Source of the DNA: Georgenia ruanii
Lineage (GTDB): Bacteria; Actinomycetota; Actinomycetes; Actinomycetales; Actinomycetaceae
Direction: 5' to 3'
Length of the DNA stretch: 64,000 nucleotides
Assembly (NCBI RefSeq): GCF_009193175.1
Contig: NZ_VUKE01000001.1
Span: 559,089 to 623,088, forward strand
Both the position numbers and the translations under genes were made by a program. Below the pieces are notes generated by a model. The model searched no databases, was not told where the DNA came from, and was given only the letters and a program-made list of their open reading frames with translations. Every line of letters begins with the position of its first letter. Position 1 is the first letter of the stretch. This document shows, piece by piece, positions 17,365 through 29,058 of the stretch.

Positions 17365-17404
17365 CCGCCGCGGCGGTGACCGCGCTCACCGGCGGCGCTG
17401 CCCG

Positions 17405-19813
17405 TCACGCCGGGGGCAGGATCCCCAGGGCGCGGGCCCGGCCGAGCGCCTCGGCCCGAGAGTGTACGTCGAGCTTGCGGTAGATGCTGCGCACCTGTGT
17501 CTTCACGGTGCTCTCGGAGACGAACAGCCGCCGGGCCACGTGCGTGACCGGCCGCCCGGAGGACAGCTCGACCAGCACCCGCAGCTCGCTGCGGGAGAGG
17601 TTCACCGGCCGGTTGGGCGTCGGCATCGTCTCGCCCCGCACCGTCAGCTCGGGCCGGGCGAGCAGGGCGCGGGCTCGCGGCAGCGTCGTCGCGAGCTGGT
17701 CGAGGTCGGCCCGGGGCACGAGGAGGAACGGGCGCAGGATGCCGGTGCTCTCGGCGAGCGAGGTGGCCAGGTCCAACGCCTCCCCGGCCACGTGCGGCCG
17801 GCCGGTGCGGTGCGCGGCGACGGCCCGGACGAGGCTGAGCTCGACGGCGGGCCGCGGGCACACGGCGGCCAGCTCCGGCGCGCGGGCGCTGAGCCGCAGC
17901 GCCAGCTCGTGCTCGCCGGCGTAGAGGGCCACCCGGGCCCGCGCCGCCCCGACGAAGGGCCGGTCGGGCGGCGTCGCCGCGCCGGTGAACAGCGCTCGGG
18001 CCCGGTCCCCGCGGCCGTGGGCCAGGTGCAGGTCGGCCAGCGCGGCGAGCGCGAGCCCGGCGGCGAGGGGGGCCTGGCCCGCGGGACCGTGTCGGAACCG
18101 CTCGAGCTCGCCCACCAGGCCGGCGCCCTCGCCCGCGGGCACCGCCGCGGTGGCCCGGACGTACAGCGCGAGGCCCTCCAGGGCGGCGAGGGGCGCGGGC
18201 AGGTCGACGTTCGGGTCGGGCGGCGCGGGGGCGACGAGCGCGTCCAGGGCCAGCAGCGCCGGCCCCACCCGCGTGGCGAGCGCGGTCAGGGCATCGCCGG
18301 GTGCATCGCCCCCCTCCCCCGGCAGGAAGCGACGGGCGGCGTCGGTGTGCCCGAGCAGCACCAGTCCGAGCGCGGCGCCGGCCCGGGCCGGTGCGGCGGT
18401 CGCCCCGTCGGCCCCGGCCCGCACCGCCGCGTCGGCGAAGGCGTGGGTGGCGCGCAGCACGTCGGCGTCGAGGAGCAGGCGCGTGCCGAGCTGGACGAGC
18501 AGCTCGGGCACCTCGCCGACGTCGGCCGGGGCCGGCGCACCGACGGGGTCGTCCTGCCACGGCACGCCCGGCCGGAGCCCGCTGACCAGGGCCAGGAGAA
18601 AGGCCGGCGGCACCTGGGCGGGGCGCAGGTGCTCGAGCGCCACCAGGCCCTTGGCGGAGCGGGCGAGCAGGTCCACCGGCACCTCGGCCAGCGCAGCGCG
18701 TACCTCCGTGGGGTGGGCGACGAGCGCGGCCCAGCCGTCCTCGACGACGCCGAGCACCGCGTCGGGCTCCTGGGTGCGCACCGCGTGGCGGAGCGCGGCG
18801 AGCGCGTCGCCCGCGCGCCCGCGGTGCTCCATCATCGTCCGGTTCAGCTCGCGGTAGCGCGCGGGGCAGTCCTCCCGCAGGATCCGGCGCAGCAGGTCCC
18901 GCACCACGGTCGGGAAGGCCAGCGGCCCCTCCCCCGCGACGAGCCCGGCGGCCTGCGCCCGGGCCAGGGCGCCGGGCAGGACGTGCCGGCCCACGAGATG
19001 GGCGGCGACCTCGGCGGTGATCCGCTCGGGAACGGCGAGCGCGGTGAGGTCCTCCGCGACCGCCGCGAGCTCGTCGTCCTGGAGCACCAGGCGCACGTAG
19101 TCGGCCAGGCTGGCGGTGTCGAGCACGAGCTCGTCCTCCGGCCCGCGCCCGGCGGTGAGCAGGGCGGCGCGCAGCAGCCCGGGCCACCCGCCCAGCTCCG
19201 CGGCCAGCCACCGGGCCTCCTCCGGGCGGACCGCCCGGCCGGTGCGCCGGGCGAGGTCGGCGACGGCGGGCGCGTCGAGCGCGAGGTGCTCGCGGGTGAG
19301 CACGACGGTGTCGGCCGCGACCCGGGCCAGCGCCTCCACCGGGCGCTGGGCACGCATGAGGAGCACGAGGTGCAGCTCCGCGTGCGCCTGCACGAGGGCG
19401 ACGAGCTCGTCGTCGACCCGGCGGTCCTCCACCCGGTCCAGGCCGTCGACGACGAGGACCAGCCGGCGCCGGCGCTCGCGCGCCCGCATCGCCAGGCCGT
19501 CCCACCCGACCGCGGCGGCGCTCTCCAGGCCGGCCCGCTCCAGGGCGAGGTCGACGGCGTGCCAGAACGCCGGGCCGGCGAGGCCGCGCGGCGGGAGGGA
19601 GACCCACACGACGTCGCGGTCGGGCAGGTCGGGCCGGCGCAGCCACTGCGCGGCGGTGCTGGACTTGCCGAACCCGCGCGGCGCGCGCAGCACGGCGACG
19701 GTGGGCAGCGCGGCGAGGGCCTCGCGGGCGCGGGCGGTCGGGGCGAAGGTGGCCGGCACCCGCGGCAGCCCGCTGCTCACCCCGCGGCGGCCCGTGCCCG
19801 TCACCGCCGTCAT
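17405..19813 (-). CDS. LuxR family transcriptional regulator with N-terminal NTPase domain (second of pair)
   Basis: 802-residue MalT-like regulator. An N-terminal nucleotide-binding domain has APRGFGKSS, a Walker A in which the first Gly is Ala, and a Walker B-like [11 protein letters not shown] long Ala/Leu-rich helical (TPR-like) middle follows, and a C-terminal LuxR-type helix-turn-helix, [19 protein letters not shown], ends the protein. The ATG at 19813 overlaps the stop of the upstream paralogue by 4 bp (ATGA), so the pair is translationally coupled. The two proteins share design but differ in length and sequence. The target and effector are unknown; position next to a sugar transferase suggests cell-surface polysaccharide control, an inference from context. 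Confidence 0.9.
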   Translation of the reverse strand: MTAVTGTGRRGVSSGLPRVPATFAPTARAREALAALPTVAVLRAPRGFGKSSTAAQWLRRPDLPDRDVVWVSLPPRGLAGPAFWHAVDLALERAGLESAAAVGWDGLAMRARERRRRLVLVVDGLDRVEDRRVDDELVALVQAHAELHLVLLMRAQRPVEALARVAADTVVLTREHLALDAPAVADLARRTGRAVRPEEARWLAAELGGWPGLLRAALLTAGRGPEDELVLDTASLADYVRLVLQDDELAAVAEDLTALAVPERITAEVAAHLVGRHVLPGALARAQAAGLVAGEGPLAFPTVVRDLLRRILREDCPARYRELNRTMMEHRGRAGDALAALRHAVRTQEPDAVLGVVEDGWAALVAHPTEVRAALAEVPVDLLARSAKGLVALEHLRPAQVPPAFLLALVSGLRPGVPWQDDPVGAPAPADVGEVPELLVQLGTRLLLDADVLRATHAFADAAVRAGADGATAAPARAGAALGLVLLGHTDAARRFLPGEGGDAPGDALTALATRVGPALLALDALVAPAPPDPNVDLPAPLAALEGLALYVRATAAVPAGEGAGLVGELERFRHGPAGQAPLAAGLALAALADLHLAHGRGDRARALFTGAATPPDRPFVGAARARVALYAGEHELALRLSARAPELAAVCPRPAVELSLVRAVAAHRTGRPHVAGEALDLATSLAESTGILRPFLLVPRADLDQLATTLPRARALLARPELTVRGETMPTPNRPVNLSRSELRVLVELSSGRPVTHVARRLFVSESTVKTQVRSIYRKLDVHSRAEALGRARALGILPPA

Positions 19814-22350
19814 CCCTTGGCCCACAGCGGGCTCGGCACCGCCTGGCCGCGGGAGACCGCGGCTACGAGGGCCTCCTCCCGGCTCCCGACCCCGAGCTTG
19901 CGGTACACCGCGCGCAGGTGGGTCTTGACCGTGTTGACCGAGAGTCCCAGCTCCTGGGCCACGCCCACGGCGCCGGAGTGGCGAGCGAGCGCGTCGAGCA
20001 CCTGGCGCTCGCGCCGGCTGAGCGGCTCGGCGGGCCGGGTGGTGGTGGTGACCAGGGCCTCGGCGCTGGTGGGCCGGAAACGCTCGGGCCACAGCGCGAG
20101 CACGTCGGCGTCGTTGCCGGCCAGCTGCAGAAAGGTCGCGTAGCGCATGCCGAGCAGCGGGCGGCGCTGCCCGGAGCCGACCGCCGCCTCCACGGCCTGC
20201 TCGAACGCCCGGCGCGCCGCCATCCGCTCGCCCAGGGCGTGCTGCGCCGAGGCGATGGCGAGGTGGCAGTCGAGGGCGGCGCGCTGGGAGAGACGCGGGT
20301 GGGCCAGGCCGGTGCGGGCGTGGGCCACGGCGCGCGGGTAGTCGCCGTCGGCCAGGCTGAGCCGGGCGAGGGTGGCCAGGCTGACGACGGAGACAGGCAG
20401 GTCCTGCGCCGCCTGCCGCGCGGCCACGGCCATGCCGCCGTCGAGGAGGACGTCGACCAGCGCCACCCGCACGAGGGTCTCGGCCAGTCCCGCCCGGGGC
20501 AGGTAGTGGCCGGCCGCCCGCAGGTGCGCGGCCCATCGCGACACCTCGCCGCCCTGCCCGGACAGCCCCGCCCGGGCGGCGCGCACGAACACCGTCAGCG
20601 CCCACAGCTCGTCGCGGCGGTGCCGCTCGCCCATGGCGTCCACCACGTCCTCGAGGTCCTCGTCGAGGGCGTCGACGGCGACGAGGGCGCGGGCGATCCG
20701 CGCGGCGGTGGCGGCGAGGTCCTCCGGCGCGGAGCGCCCGTCCACACCGGCCCGCAGGCCGCTCAGCGCGGGGTCGGCGAGCCAGGCGCGGGCGATCTCG
20801 ACGTCGCCGAGGAGGGCGTGGGTCAGGGCCAGCCCGGCGGTGGCCGGCGCCACCGCACCGGCCAGCGCGGCCCGCTCGTGGCCGCGCTCGCGGCACCGGC
20901 CGAAGGCGTACAGCCCGGTGGCGAGGTCCCCGGCCATGACGGCCGCGACCCCCCACTGCAGCAGGGCCAGGGCCGTGCCGTCCCGGCCCGGGCCGGCCAC
21001 CTGGGCGCGCAGCTCGGCGGTGATGCCCTGCAGGTCGCCGGTCGGCCACGGCGGCACCGGCAGCGCGGTCTCGTCCTGGGCAGGCAGCGCCGGCCCCACC
21101 TCGTCCCGGGCCACCTGCAGCCGCGGGTGGGTCGCCGCCACCTCCGGCGGGATGAGCTGGGCCGCGGCCACCATCGCCCACGGTTCCTGGGTGATCAGCC
21201 GCGGCCAGTGCTCCTCCATGAGCCGCTCGACCGCGTCCCAGCTGCCCGCGTGGACGGCGTGGACGATCGCCCGCACCGGGTCCCCGGCCTGCAGGTGCCA
21301 GTCCATGAGCGTGGCGTGGACGTCGCGGAGCTCCTCGGGCCGGCTCTCGGTGAGCACCCGCACCAGCGCCTGCCGCACCAGCGGCGCGTAGGAGTACACC
21401 CGCCGCTCGTCGCGGACCTCCTCGCCCAGCAGGCCGGCCGAGCGGACGTTGCGCAGGATGGCCAGCACCCGCTCGTCGGGGGCGATCCGGCCGGCGAGCT
21501 CGGCGTCGAACTCGTCGGGCACGGCGGTGCGGAGCATGAAGCTGCGCACCGCCTCGTGGCGCAGGTCGCGGACCATCGTGGCGATGTACTGGTCGGCCAG
21601 GGCGAGGTTGAGGCGGCCGCCGTCGCCGCGCGAGCGGACCAGCACGTCGCGGATCGCGGCGGGCCACCCGCCGAAGCCGACGGCGAGACGGCCCGCCTGG
21701 GCCTCGCCGACCGTCACGCCGGCGCGGGCCGCGAGCGCCGCGACGGCCGCGGGGGTCAGTCGCAGCTCGCGCGGGGAGATCACGGTGACGTCGATGGACA
21801 GCGAGCCGGTGGTCTCCAGCACCCGGCTCGTGCGGGTGGCCACGACGAGGAACAGGTGGTCGTTCTGCCGGACGAGCTCGACGAGCTCGTCGTCGATGTC
21901 CGCCGCGTCGGCCTGCCGGCCGGCGTGGTGGTAGTCGTCGAGGATGACCGTCAGCGGGCGGGTGCGGGTGGTGAGCAGCCGCACGACCTCGCCGCGGTGG
22001 TCCGCACCCGCGACCGGGTCGACGGCGCCGGCGGCCTGCAGGCCCTCGGCGAGCCCCTGCCAGAACACGGCCGGGTCGTTGCACGCGCGGGTCAGGCGCA
22101 GGTACACGACCTCCTCCTCGGCGGGCAGCGCGTCCAGCCACGCCCCGACCAGGGTGGTCTTGCCGAACCCGCGCGGCCCGCGCACCACCGTCAGGGGGCT
22201 GTGGGAGCCGAGGAGCCGGAGCAGCTCCGGGTCCACCACGATGTCCCTGGGCGTGCGGGGACGCTTGATGACCACCGGCGGCGCCGTGTCGATCACACCT
22301 CTCACCCCACCTGCTCTGCGGATCACCCCCGACGTCGCCCCGTGCGACAT
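19810..22350 (-). CDS. LuxR family transcriptional regulator with N-terminal NTPase domain (first of pair)
   Basis: 846-residue MalT-like (STAND-type) regulator. It has an intact Walker [12 protein letters not shown] (about 58-68), Walker [11 protein letters not shown], a helical repeat middle (about 350-770), and a C-terminal LuxR helix-turn-helix preceded by [18 protein letters not shown] and containing [23 protein letters not shown] at 22350 has no strong ribosome-binding site, and a GTG about 18 residues later (VIDTAPPVV) is an alternative start. A TAACCT box lies 15 nt upstream of the ATG. It overlaps the next regulator by 4 bp. Signal and DNA site are unknown. Confidence 0.9.
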   Translation of the reverse strand: MSHGATSGVIRRAGGVRGVIDTAPPVVIKRPRTPRDIVVDPELLRLLGSHSPLTVVRGPRGFGKTTLVGAWLDALPAEEEVVYLRLTRACNDPAVFWQGLAEGLQAAGAVDPVAGADHRGEVVRLLTTRTRPLTVILDDYHHAGRQADAADIDDELVELVRQNDHLFLVVATRTSRVLETTGSLSIDVTVISPRELRLTPAAVAALAARAGVTVGEAQAGRLAVGFGGWPAAIRDVLVRSRGDGGRLNLALADQYIATMVRDLRHEAVRSFMLRTAVPDEFDAELAGRIAPDERVLAILRNVRSAGLLGEEVRDERRVYSYAPLVRQALVRVLTESRPEELRDVHATLMDWHLQAGDPVRAIVHAVHAGSWDAVERLMEEHWPRLITQEPWAMVAAAQLIPPEVAATHPRLQVARDEVGPALPAQDETALPVPPWPTGDLQGITAELRAQVAGPGRDGTALALLQWGVAAVMAGDLATGLYAFGRCRERGHERAALAGAVAPATAGLALTHALLGDVEIARAWLADPALSGLRAGVDGRSAPEDLAATAARIARALVAVDALDEDLEDVVDAMGERHRRDELWALTVFVRAARAGLSGQGGEVSRWAAHLRAAGHYLPRAGLAETLVRVALVDVLLDGGMAVAARQAAQDLPVSVVSLATLARLSLADGDYPRAVAHARTGLAHPRLSQRAALDCHLAIASAQHALGERMAARRAFEQAVEAAVGSGQRRPLLGMRYATFLQLAGNDADVLALWPERFRPTSAEALVTTTTRPAEPLSRRERQVLDALARHSGAVGVAQELGLSVNTVKTHLRAVYRKLGVGSREEALVAAVSRGQAVPSPLWAKG

Positions 22351-22390
22351 CTGCCCCGCTGCTGAAGGTTAGGTGACGGGCGACACGTGT

Positions 22391-22431
22391 CGGCGCGGAA
22401 CGGCATCCCCATGTTCGTGGGGGCCGCGCCG
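22391..22431 (-). terminator. Hairpin after the sugar transferase gene
   Basis: An 8 bp outer stem (22391-22398 with 22424-22431) plus an inner CCCCA/TGGGG stem, 63 nt beyond the transferase stop and before the first regulator start. It may separate the transferase from the regulators. Confidence 0.5.
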
Positions 22432-22493
22432 GTGCACATGGAGGGCGGTGTCCGCCGTGGGGCCTCCTGGGGGTGGGTGAGGGAGGGTGAGGT

Positions 22494-23999
22494 TCAGTAG
22501 GCGCCCCGGGCGCCGAGCACGGCGCCGGCGGTGCGGCCCAGGATCGCCAGGTCCATGGGGACGGACCAGTTGTCCACGTAGCGCAGGTCGAGCCGGACCG
22601 ACTGCTCCCAGTCCAGGTCGGAGCGGCCGGAGACCTGCCACAGGCCCGTCAGGCCCGGCTTGACCAGCAGCCGGCGGCGCACGACGTCGTCGTAGGTGGC
22701 CGTCTCCGCGGGCAACGGCGGGCGGGGACCGACGAGGGACATCTCGCCGCGCACGACGTTGAGGAGCTGGGGCAGCTCGTCGATGGAGTACCGGCGCAGG
22801 ACCCGGCCCACCGGCGTCACGCGCGGGTCCTGGCGCATCTTGAACAGCGTGCCGTTGCCGTCCGAGCGCTCGGCGAGCTCGGCCCGACGCCGGTCGGCGT
22901 CCGTCGTCATCGAGCGCAGCTTGTACATGGTGAACGGCCGGCCGCCCAGGCCGATGCGGGTCTGGCGGTAGAACACCGGGCCGGGCGAGGTCAGCCGCAC
23001 GGCGAGCGCGGCGGGCACCAGCACGACCGCCGACGCGGCGAGGAGCAGGGCGCCGACCACCCGGTCCGCCGCGGCCTTGACCAGGTGGTGCGCGCGGGGG
23101 ACGTCCACGCGCACCGCCAGCAAGGCGGTCGCGCCCACCGGGCGGACCTCGACCCGGGCGGCGCCGACCTCGAGGAGGTGCGGGGCGACGAGAAGCTCGA
23201 CGCCGCGGCCGGCCAGCGCCCAGGACAGGCGGCGCAGCTGGTCGGCGCCCAGGGCGGCGGAGGCGACGACGGCCTCCGCGCCGACGGCGCCGGCCACCGC
23301 GGCGGCGGCGTCGGGGGGCCCGAGCACGGGAAGCCCGCCCGCCGCGCCGGGCCCGGCGGTCGTGCAGGCGCCGATCGCGTCCAGGCCGTCCTCGGCGGAT
23401 CCCAGCGCGGCCAGCAGGTCCGGCAGGTGCTCGGGCGGGCCGACCACGAGCGCCGGCCGCGTCAGGCGACCCTGGCGGCGCCGCCGGCGCAGGACCGCCC
23501 GGTCGACGACCCGGACGGCGAGGAGTCCCCCCACCGTGGCGGCCAGCGCCGCCGGCAGGGTCGGCCCCGGCGTGCCGGCGCCGGTCGCGACCACGAGGGC
23601 GAGCACGGCCGCGGCCCACGCCGTGCCGCCGCGGACGACGGCGCGGTAGTCGCCGGCACCGTGCCCGGCGGCGCGGCGGGCGTAGCCGTGGTGCGCGGCG
23701 ACCAGCGCGACCAGGGCGCCACCCGCGGCGGCCGCCAGGGCCGCCTCGACGGCCGGTGCCACGCCGCGGGTCGCGAGGACGACCGCCACGGCGGCGAGGA
23801 TCAGGTCGGCGCCGGCGACGACGCCGCGGGAGGTGCCCGCCCGGCGCGCCGGGGGCGGGGCGGCGCGCCTGCCCGCCGTCGCGCCGTCGGCGCTGCGGGT
23901 GGGCAGGCCGATCGGCGTGCCCGCGACGGTCACCGCCATGGGGCCACCCCCGCCCGCAGAAGGACCCCGGCCGCGCTCCTCGCCGTGTTGCCCACGCAT
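22494..23999 (-). CDS. Exopolysaccharide-type sugar transferase (polyprenyl phosphoglycosyltransferase)
   Basis: 501-residue membrane protein of the WbaP-type initiating transferase family, which moves a sugar-1-phosphate from a nucleotide sugar to undecaprenyl phosphate. Seen: several N-terminal hydrophobic segments, a middle soluble domain, one more membrane helix (about 315-340), then the catalytic bacterial sugar-transferase domain with FTMYKLRSM, DELPQLLNVVRGEMSLVGPR and KPGLTGLWQVSGRSDLDWEQ. No glycosyltransferase, flippase or polymerase partners are nearby, so it is an orphan initiator. The ATG at 23939 (MAVTVAGTP) is a shorter start; neither has a convincing Shine-Dalgarno. Confidence 0.9.
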   Translation of the reverse strand: MRGQHGEERGRGPSAGGGGPMAVTVAGTPIGLPTRSADGATAGRRAAPPPARRAGTSRGVVAGADLILAAVAVVLATRGVAPAVEAALAAAAGGALVALVAAHHGYARRAAGHGAGDYRAVVRGGTAWAAAVLALVVATGAGTPGPTLPAALAATVGGLLAVRVVDRAVLRRRRRQGRLTRPALVVGPPEHLPDLLAALGSAEDGLDAIGACTTAGPGAAGGLPVLGPPDAAAAVAGAVGAEAVVASAALGADQLRRLSWALAGRGVELLVAPHLLEVGAARVEVRPVGATALLAVRVDVPRAHHLVKAAADRVVGALLLAASAVVLVPAALAVRLTSPGPVFYRQTRIGLGGRPFTMYKLRSMTTDADRRRAELAERSDGNGTLFKMRQDPRVTPVGRVLRRYSIDELPQLLNVVRGEMSLVGPRPPLPAETATYDDVVRRRLLVKPGLTGLWQVSGRSDLDWEQSVRLDLRYVDNWSVPMDLAILGRTAGAVLGARGAY

Positions 24000-24329
24000 C
24001 CCCCTCTGCCGCCGCCCCAGCGGTCACGACCGAGGTCGGCCGGCGTCTGGGGAGTGGACAGCAGGCAACCAGCGGGGGCCGTCGCGAGGGTCTGGTGCCG
24101 TGGATGATGCTGGCCTGAAACGGCCGGGATGAGGCGGGTGACGGATGACGGCGAGCGGGCGGGGGCGTGGCCGGGCGCGGCCGGACGGGGGTGAGGCGGT
24201 CTCACCCCGCCGCCGCGACGCCGCAGGCCGGAGGCCCGGGGGTCAGGCCGCCCCGGTCAACCGGGGGCGTGCGTCGGGCTGCCGGTGCGGACCCTCGGCG
24301 CGGGTCTGCCCTGGCGAGCCCGGGGCGGG
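24000..24329. other. 330 bp intergenic region between map and the sugar transferase
   Basis: No gene is seen. It holds a perfect 8 bp hairpin with a 5-nt loop (24188-24208), a plausible map terminator, and a smaller CCCCGG/CCGGGG hairpin (24251-24266). Promoter of the transferase is presumably in the part near 24000, but no clear -35/-10 pair stands out. Confidence 0.5.
24188..24208 (-). terminator. Candidate terminator of map
   Basis: A perfect 8 bp stem (24188-24195 with 24201-24208) with a 5-nt loop, about 120 nt downstream of the map stop and 180 nt before the transferase start. Confidence 0.4.
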
Positions 24330-25169
24330 TCAGGCGAGCGCGGCGACCTCGACGCCGTGCGCGGCGAGCGCGGCGGCGCCGCCGTCGGGGGCGGTGAGCA
24401 CCCAGATGCCGCCGTCGAGCACGGCCACGGTGTGCTCGAAGTGCGCCGCACGGGAGCCGTCGAGCGTGACCACGGTCCACTCGTCGTCGAGGACGGTGTT
24501 CTCCGGCGAGCCGACGGTGATCATCGGCTCCACGCACAGGCACATGCCCGGGCGCAGCCGCGGGCCCTTCTCGCGGGTGCGGTAGTTGAGCACCTCGGGC
24601 GGCTGGTGCATCGCGGTGCCGATGCCGTGGCCGACGTACTCCTCGACGATCCCGAGCCGGAGGCCGCGCTCGGCGTTGGCCCGCTCGACGGCGTCCTCGA
24701 CGGCCGAACCGACGTCGCCGAGCCGGCTGCCGGAGGCCAGCGCGGCGATGCCGGCCCACATGGCCGCCTCCGTGGTCTCCACGAGGGCGAGGTCGTCGGC
24801 GGCGGCGTGCCCGACCACCATGGAGAACGCGGCGTCGCCGTGCCAGCCGTCGACCACGGCGCCGCAGTCGAACGACACGACGTCGCCGTCCTGGATGACC
24901 CGGTCGCCCGGGATGCCGTGGACGATCTCCTCGTTGACGGAGATGCACGCGGTGGCGGGGAAGCCCTGGTAGCCGAGGAAGTTCGACCGCGCGCCGGCCC
25001 GCTCCAGGACCTCGGCGGAGACGGCGTCGAGGTCGGCGGTCGTCATGCCGGGGGCCACCGCGGCGCGCAGCGCGGCGTGGATGTCCGCCACCACGAGCCC
25101 GGCCCGGCGCATCGTGCGGACCTGCTCGGGCGTCTTGTACTCGATCTTCTCGCGGCCGAACATGGCCAT
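24330..25169 (-). CDS. map: Methionine aminopeptidase, type I
   Basis: 279-residue metallopeptidase that removes the initiator methionine. The metal-site residues fit: SFDCGAVVDGWHGDAA (two Asp), GHGIG (His), VEPMITVG (Glu) and DEWTVVTLDG with the closing region. The early PATACISVNEEIVHGIP is conserved. ATG follows an AGAGGAG site. A perfect 15 bp hairpin separates it from adk, so it may be transcribed partly on its own; infA is not adjacent, as it is in many relatives. Confidence 0.96.
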   Translation of the reverse strand: MAMFGREKIEYKTPEQVRTMRRAGLVVADIHAALRAAVAPGMTTADLDAVSAEVLERAGARSNFLGYQGFPATACISVNEEIVHGIPGDRVIQDGDVVSFDCGAVVDGWHGDAAFSMVVGHAAADDLALVETTEAAMWAGIAALASGSRLGDVGSAVEDAVERANAERGLRLGIVEEYVGHGIGTAMHQPPEVLNYRTREKGPRLRPGMCLCVEPMITVGSPENTVLDDEWTVVTLDGSRAAHFEHTVAVLDGGIWVLTAPDGGAAALAAHGVEVAALA

Positions 25170-25205
25170 CTCCTCTGCGGCGCCCCCGGGGCGCCTGTTC
25201 GAACG

Positions 25206-25238
25206 ACGCGGCGCCGTCCGGGTCGGACGGCGCCGCGT
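25206..25238 (-). terminator. Terminator-like hairpin between adk and map
   Basis: A perfect 15 bp stem (25206-25220 with 25224-25238) and a 3-nt loop, 14 nt after the adk stop. No U-run. Confidence 0.7.
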
Positions 25239-25252
25239 GAGTGGGGCGGGGG

Positions 25253-25827
25253 TCAGCCCAGCTTGGGGGTCAGGGCCGCCAGGATCCGGTCGGTGACCTC
25301 GTCGATCTCGCCGATGCCGTCCACCTGGACGAGCAGGCCCCGGTCGGCGTAGAGCCGGGCCAGCGGCGCCGTCTGCTCCGCGTAGACCTCCAGCCGGCGG
25401 CGGATGACCGGCTCGGTGTCGTCGGCGCGGCCCTGCTCGGAGGCCCGCTTGAGCAGCCGGGTGACCACCTCGTCGGTGTCGGCGGTCAGCTCGACGACGG
25501 CGTCGAGGCGCTGGCCGTCGTCGGAGAGCATGCCGTCGAGCTCGGCGACCTGGTCGGAGGTGCGCGGGTAGCCGTCGAGCAGGAAGCCGGGAACGGCGTC
25601 GGGCTGGGCGAGCCGGTCGCGCACCATCGCGTTGGTCACCTCGTCGGGGACGTACTCCCCCGCGTCCATGTAGCGCTGGGCCCGCTTGCCGAGCTCGGTC
25701 TGCTCGGCGACGTTGGCGCGGAAGATGTCGCCGGTCGAGATGGCCGGCACCTCGAGGCGGCCGGAGATCCGGACGGCCTGGGTGCCCTTGCCGGCACCGG
25801 GCGGACCGAGGAGGACGAGGCGTGCGC

Positions 25828-25831
<4 letters not shown>
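25253..25831 (-). CDS. adk: Adenylate kinase
   Basis: 192-residue short-type adenylate kinase that interconverts AMP, ADP and ATP. Seen: P-loop GPPGAGKGTQ, ISTGDIFR (AMP site), GFLLDGYPRTSDQ and RRLEVYAEQTAPL. The short lid lacks the zinc-binding Cys set, as usual in actinobacteria. The ATG at 25831 overlaps the secY stop by 4 bp (ATGA), so translation is coupled to secY. Confidence 0.97.
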
Positions 25832-27117
<1,286 letters not shown>

Positions 27118-27184
27118 AACTTCCTCCTGCGTGTGTGGCCCGAGAGGGCCTGACGGCCGCCGGACGCGGCACGGGCCGCGGGTC

Positions 27185-27190
27185 AGACTA
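27185..27190 (-). promoter_or_regulatory. -10 box for secY-adk
   Basis: TAGTCT on the minus strand, 67 nt before the secY TTG and downstream of the rplO terminator. The region 27118-27310 holds no gene. No convincing -35 box. Confidence 0.45.
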
Positions 27191-27268
27191 TCGCGGATGG
27201 GGCCGGCGCCGGGCGGTCCACCGGACCGCGGGCGGCCCGGGTCCCGACGGGCCCGGCCGCAGACAGCA

Positions 27269-27303
27269 GCGCGGGCGGCCCGGCTGTGCCGGGCCGCCCG
27301 CGC
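27269..27303 (-). terminator. Terminator of the spc ribosomal operon (after rplO)
   Basis: A perfect 16 bp stem (27269-27284 with 27288-27303) and a 3-nt loop, 7 nt after the rplO stop. Confidence 0.8.
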
Positions 27304-27310
27304 GGATGGC

Positions 27311-27775
27311 TCACTTGGCGGAGATGGTCCCGCCGGCGGCCTCGATCTTCTCCTTCGCCGACGCGGACCACGCGTCCACGGCGATCTCGAGCTTGACGCC
27401 CAGCTCACCGGTGCCGAGGACCTTCACCGGCCGGCCCGAGCGCACCGCGCCCTTGGCGACCAGGTCCTCGACGGTGACGGCGCCACCCTCGGGGTACAGC
27501 GCGCCGAGCTTGTCCAGGTTGACCACCTGGTACTCGGTGCGGAAGGGGTTCTTGAAGCCGCGGAGCTTGGGCAGCCGCATGTGCAGCGGCATCTGCCCGC
27601 CCTCGAAGCTCTCCGGCACCTGGTACCGGGCCTTGGTGCCCTTGGTACCGCGGCCCGCCGTCTTGCCCTTCGAGCCCTCACCGCGACCCACGCGGGTCTT
27701 GGCGGTCTTGGCGCCGGGGGCCGGACGCAGGTGGTGCACCCGCAGGGGCGTGCCGTTGTTCGTGCTGTCGGACAT
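27311..27775 (-). CDS. rplO: 50S ribosomal protein L15
   Basis: 154-residue L15. The conserved N-terminal region [20 protein letters not shown] and [18 protein letters not shown] are present. It starts at the rpmD stop (single-base overlap) and ends at a strong terminator, so it closes the spc operon. Confidence 0.97.
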   Translation of the reverse strand: MSDSTNNGTPLRVHHLRPAPGAKTAKTRVGRGEGSKGKTAGRGTKGTKARYQVPESFEGGQMPLHMRLPKLRGFKNPFRTEYQVVNLDKLGALYPEGGAVTVEDLVAKGAVRSGRPVKVLGTGELGVKLEIAVDAWSASAKEKIEAAGGTISAK

Positions 27776-27957
27776 CAGTCGACCTCCTCCACGGTGACGA
27801 GGTGCGCCACCGTCGTGATCATGCCGCGCACCTCGGGCCGGTCCTCGCGGACGACCGACTGGCCGATCTTCCGCAGGCCGAGCGTGCGCAGCGTGTCACG
27901 CTGGTTCTGCTTGCCGCCGATGACGGACTTGGTCTGGGTCACCTTCAGCTGTGCCAT
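27775..27957 (-). CDS. rpmD: 50S ribosomal protein L30
   Basis: 60-residue L30. [20 protein letters not shown] and [20 protein letters not shown] are characteristic. The ATG at 27957 is chosen over a GTG directly before it; it overlaps the rpsE stop by one base (TGATG). Confidence 0.96.
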   Translation of the reverse strand: MAQLKVTQTKSVIGGKQNQRDTLRTLGLRKIGQSVVREDRPEVRGMITTVAHLVTVEEVD

Positions 27958-28649
27958 CACGCACCTGCCCCGACGGTCTGCTCGGTCGCGGCCTTCGCCT
28001 CGCGGTCCTTCGCCTCGCCCTCGGCGCGCTCGCGCAGCAGCGCGGCCGGGGCCACGTGCTCCAGCGGCAGGCCACGGCGGGCGGCGACGGCCTCCGGCTG
28101 CTCCAGCATCTTCAGCGCCGCCACGGTGGCGTGGACGATGTTGATCGCGTTGGACGAGCCGAGCGACTTGCTGAGGATGTCGTGCACGCCGGCGCAGTCG
28201 AGGACGGCGCGCACCGGGCCGCCGGCGATGACGCCGGTACCCGGGGAGGCCGGGCGGAGGAAGACCACGCCCGCGGCGGCCTCGCCCTGGACGGCGTGCG
28301 GGATCGTCCGCTTGACGCGCGGGATGCGGAAGAAGTTCTTCTTCGCCTCCTCCACGCCCTTGGCGATCGCCGCGGGCACCTCCTTGGCCTTGCCGTAGCC
28401 CACGCCGACGGTGCCGTCGCCGTCACCGACCACGACCAGGGCGGTGAAGCTGAAGCGGCGCCCGCCCTTGACGACCTTCGCGACGCGGTTGATCGTCACC
28501 ACGCGCTCGATGTAGTTGCTCTTCTCCTCGGCCCCGCGGCGGTTGTCGCGGCGGTCGCCCCGGCGACCCTCGCGGCGGTTGCCGCCCTCGCGGTTCTCGC
28601 CCGAGGTGGCGGGACCGGAGCCGGTCCTGCTTCGCTGCGGTGCAGCCAT
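27957..28649 (-). CDS. rpsE: 30S ribosomal protein S5
   Basis: 230-residue S5, which shapes the mRNA entry site and decoding accuracy. The core begins [19 protein letters not shown], followed by [20 protein letters not shown] and [20 protein letters not shown]. The first 47 residues are a basic, Arg/Gly/Asn-rich extension ([20 protein letters not shown]) not found in E. coli S5 but usual for actinobacteria in lesser length. It overlaps rpmD by one base. Confidence 0.97.
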   Translation of the reverse strand: MAAPQRSRTGSGPATSGENREGGNRREGRRGDRRDNRRGAEEKSNYIERVVTINRVAKVVKGGRRFSFTALVVVGDGDGTVGVGYGKAKEVPAAIAKGVEEAKKNFFRIPRVKRTIPHAVQGEAAAGVVFLRPASPGTGVIAGGPVRAVLDCAGVHDILSKSLGSSNAINIVHATVAALKMLEQPEAVAARRGLPLEHVAPAALLRERAEGEAKDREAKAATEQTVGAGA

Positions 28650-28683
28650 CAGATGTTCCTCTGCTCTCGTACGGTCGGCATGG

Positions 28684-29055
28684 TCACAGGGTCAGACCGC
28701 TCTCGCGGGCGCCGTCGGCCACCGCCGCGACCCGGCCGTGGTACTTGTTGCCGCCGCGGTCGAACACCGCGGCCTCGACGCCGGCGGCCTTGGCCCGCTC
28801 GGCGACGAGCTCGCCGACCCGGCGGGCCTTGGCGGTCTTGTCGCCCTCGGCGGCGCGCAGGTCCGCCTCCAGCGTGGAGGCCGAGGCCACCGTGCGGCCC
28901 GTGGTGTCGTCCACGAGCTGGGCGACCATGTGGCGGCTCGAGCGGGTGACGACCAGGCGGGGACGGGCGGCGGTGCCGCTGATGCGCTTGCGCAGCCGGA
29001 TGTGGCGGCGCGTGCGGGCGACAGCCTTGCCCTTGCCCTTGACGGAGATAGCCAT
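28684..29055 (-). CDS. rplR: 50S ribosomal protein L18
   Basis: 123-residue L18, a 5S rRNA-binding protein. Seen: [20 protein letters not shown] early and the end [20 protein letters not shown]. It lies 3 bp after rplF and 34 bp before rpsE. Confidence 0.97.
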   Translation of the reverse strand: MAISVKGKGKAVARTRRHIRLRKRISGTAARPRLVVTRSSRHMVAQLVDDTTGRTVASASTLEADLRAAEGDKTAKARRVGELVAERAKAAGVEAAVFDRGGNKYHGRVAAVADGARESGLTL

Positions 29056-29058
29056 CGC

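Noticed and set aside
17028-19646. Minus-strand 872-residue frame that ends with the IF-1 sequence
   Set aside because: Only the last 73 residues (infA) are real; the rest is an out-of-frame reading of the LuxR gene.
17405-22141. A single 1578-residue regulator
   Set aside because: Its N-terminal half is an out-of-frame reading of the first regulator; the real gene begins at the ATG at 19813.
22351-24329. Riboswitch before the regulators, sugar transferase or map
   Set aside because: Hairpins are present, but no conserved core of a known riboswitch class is visible.
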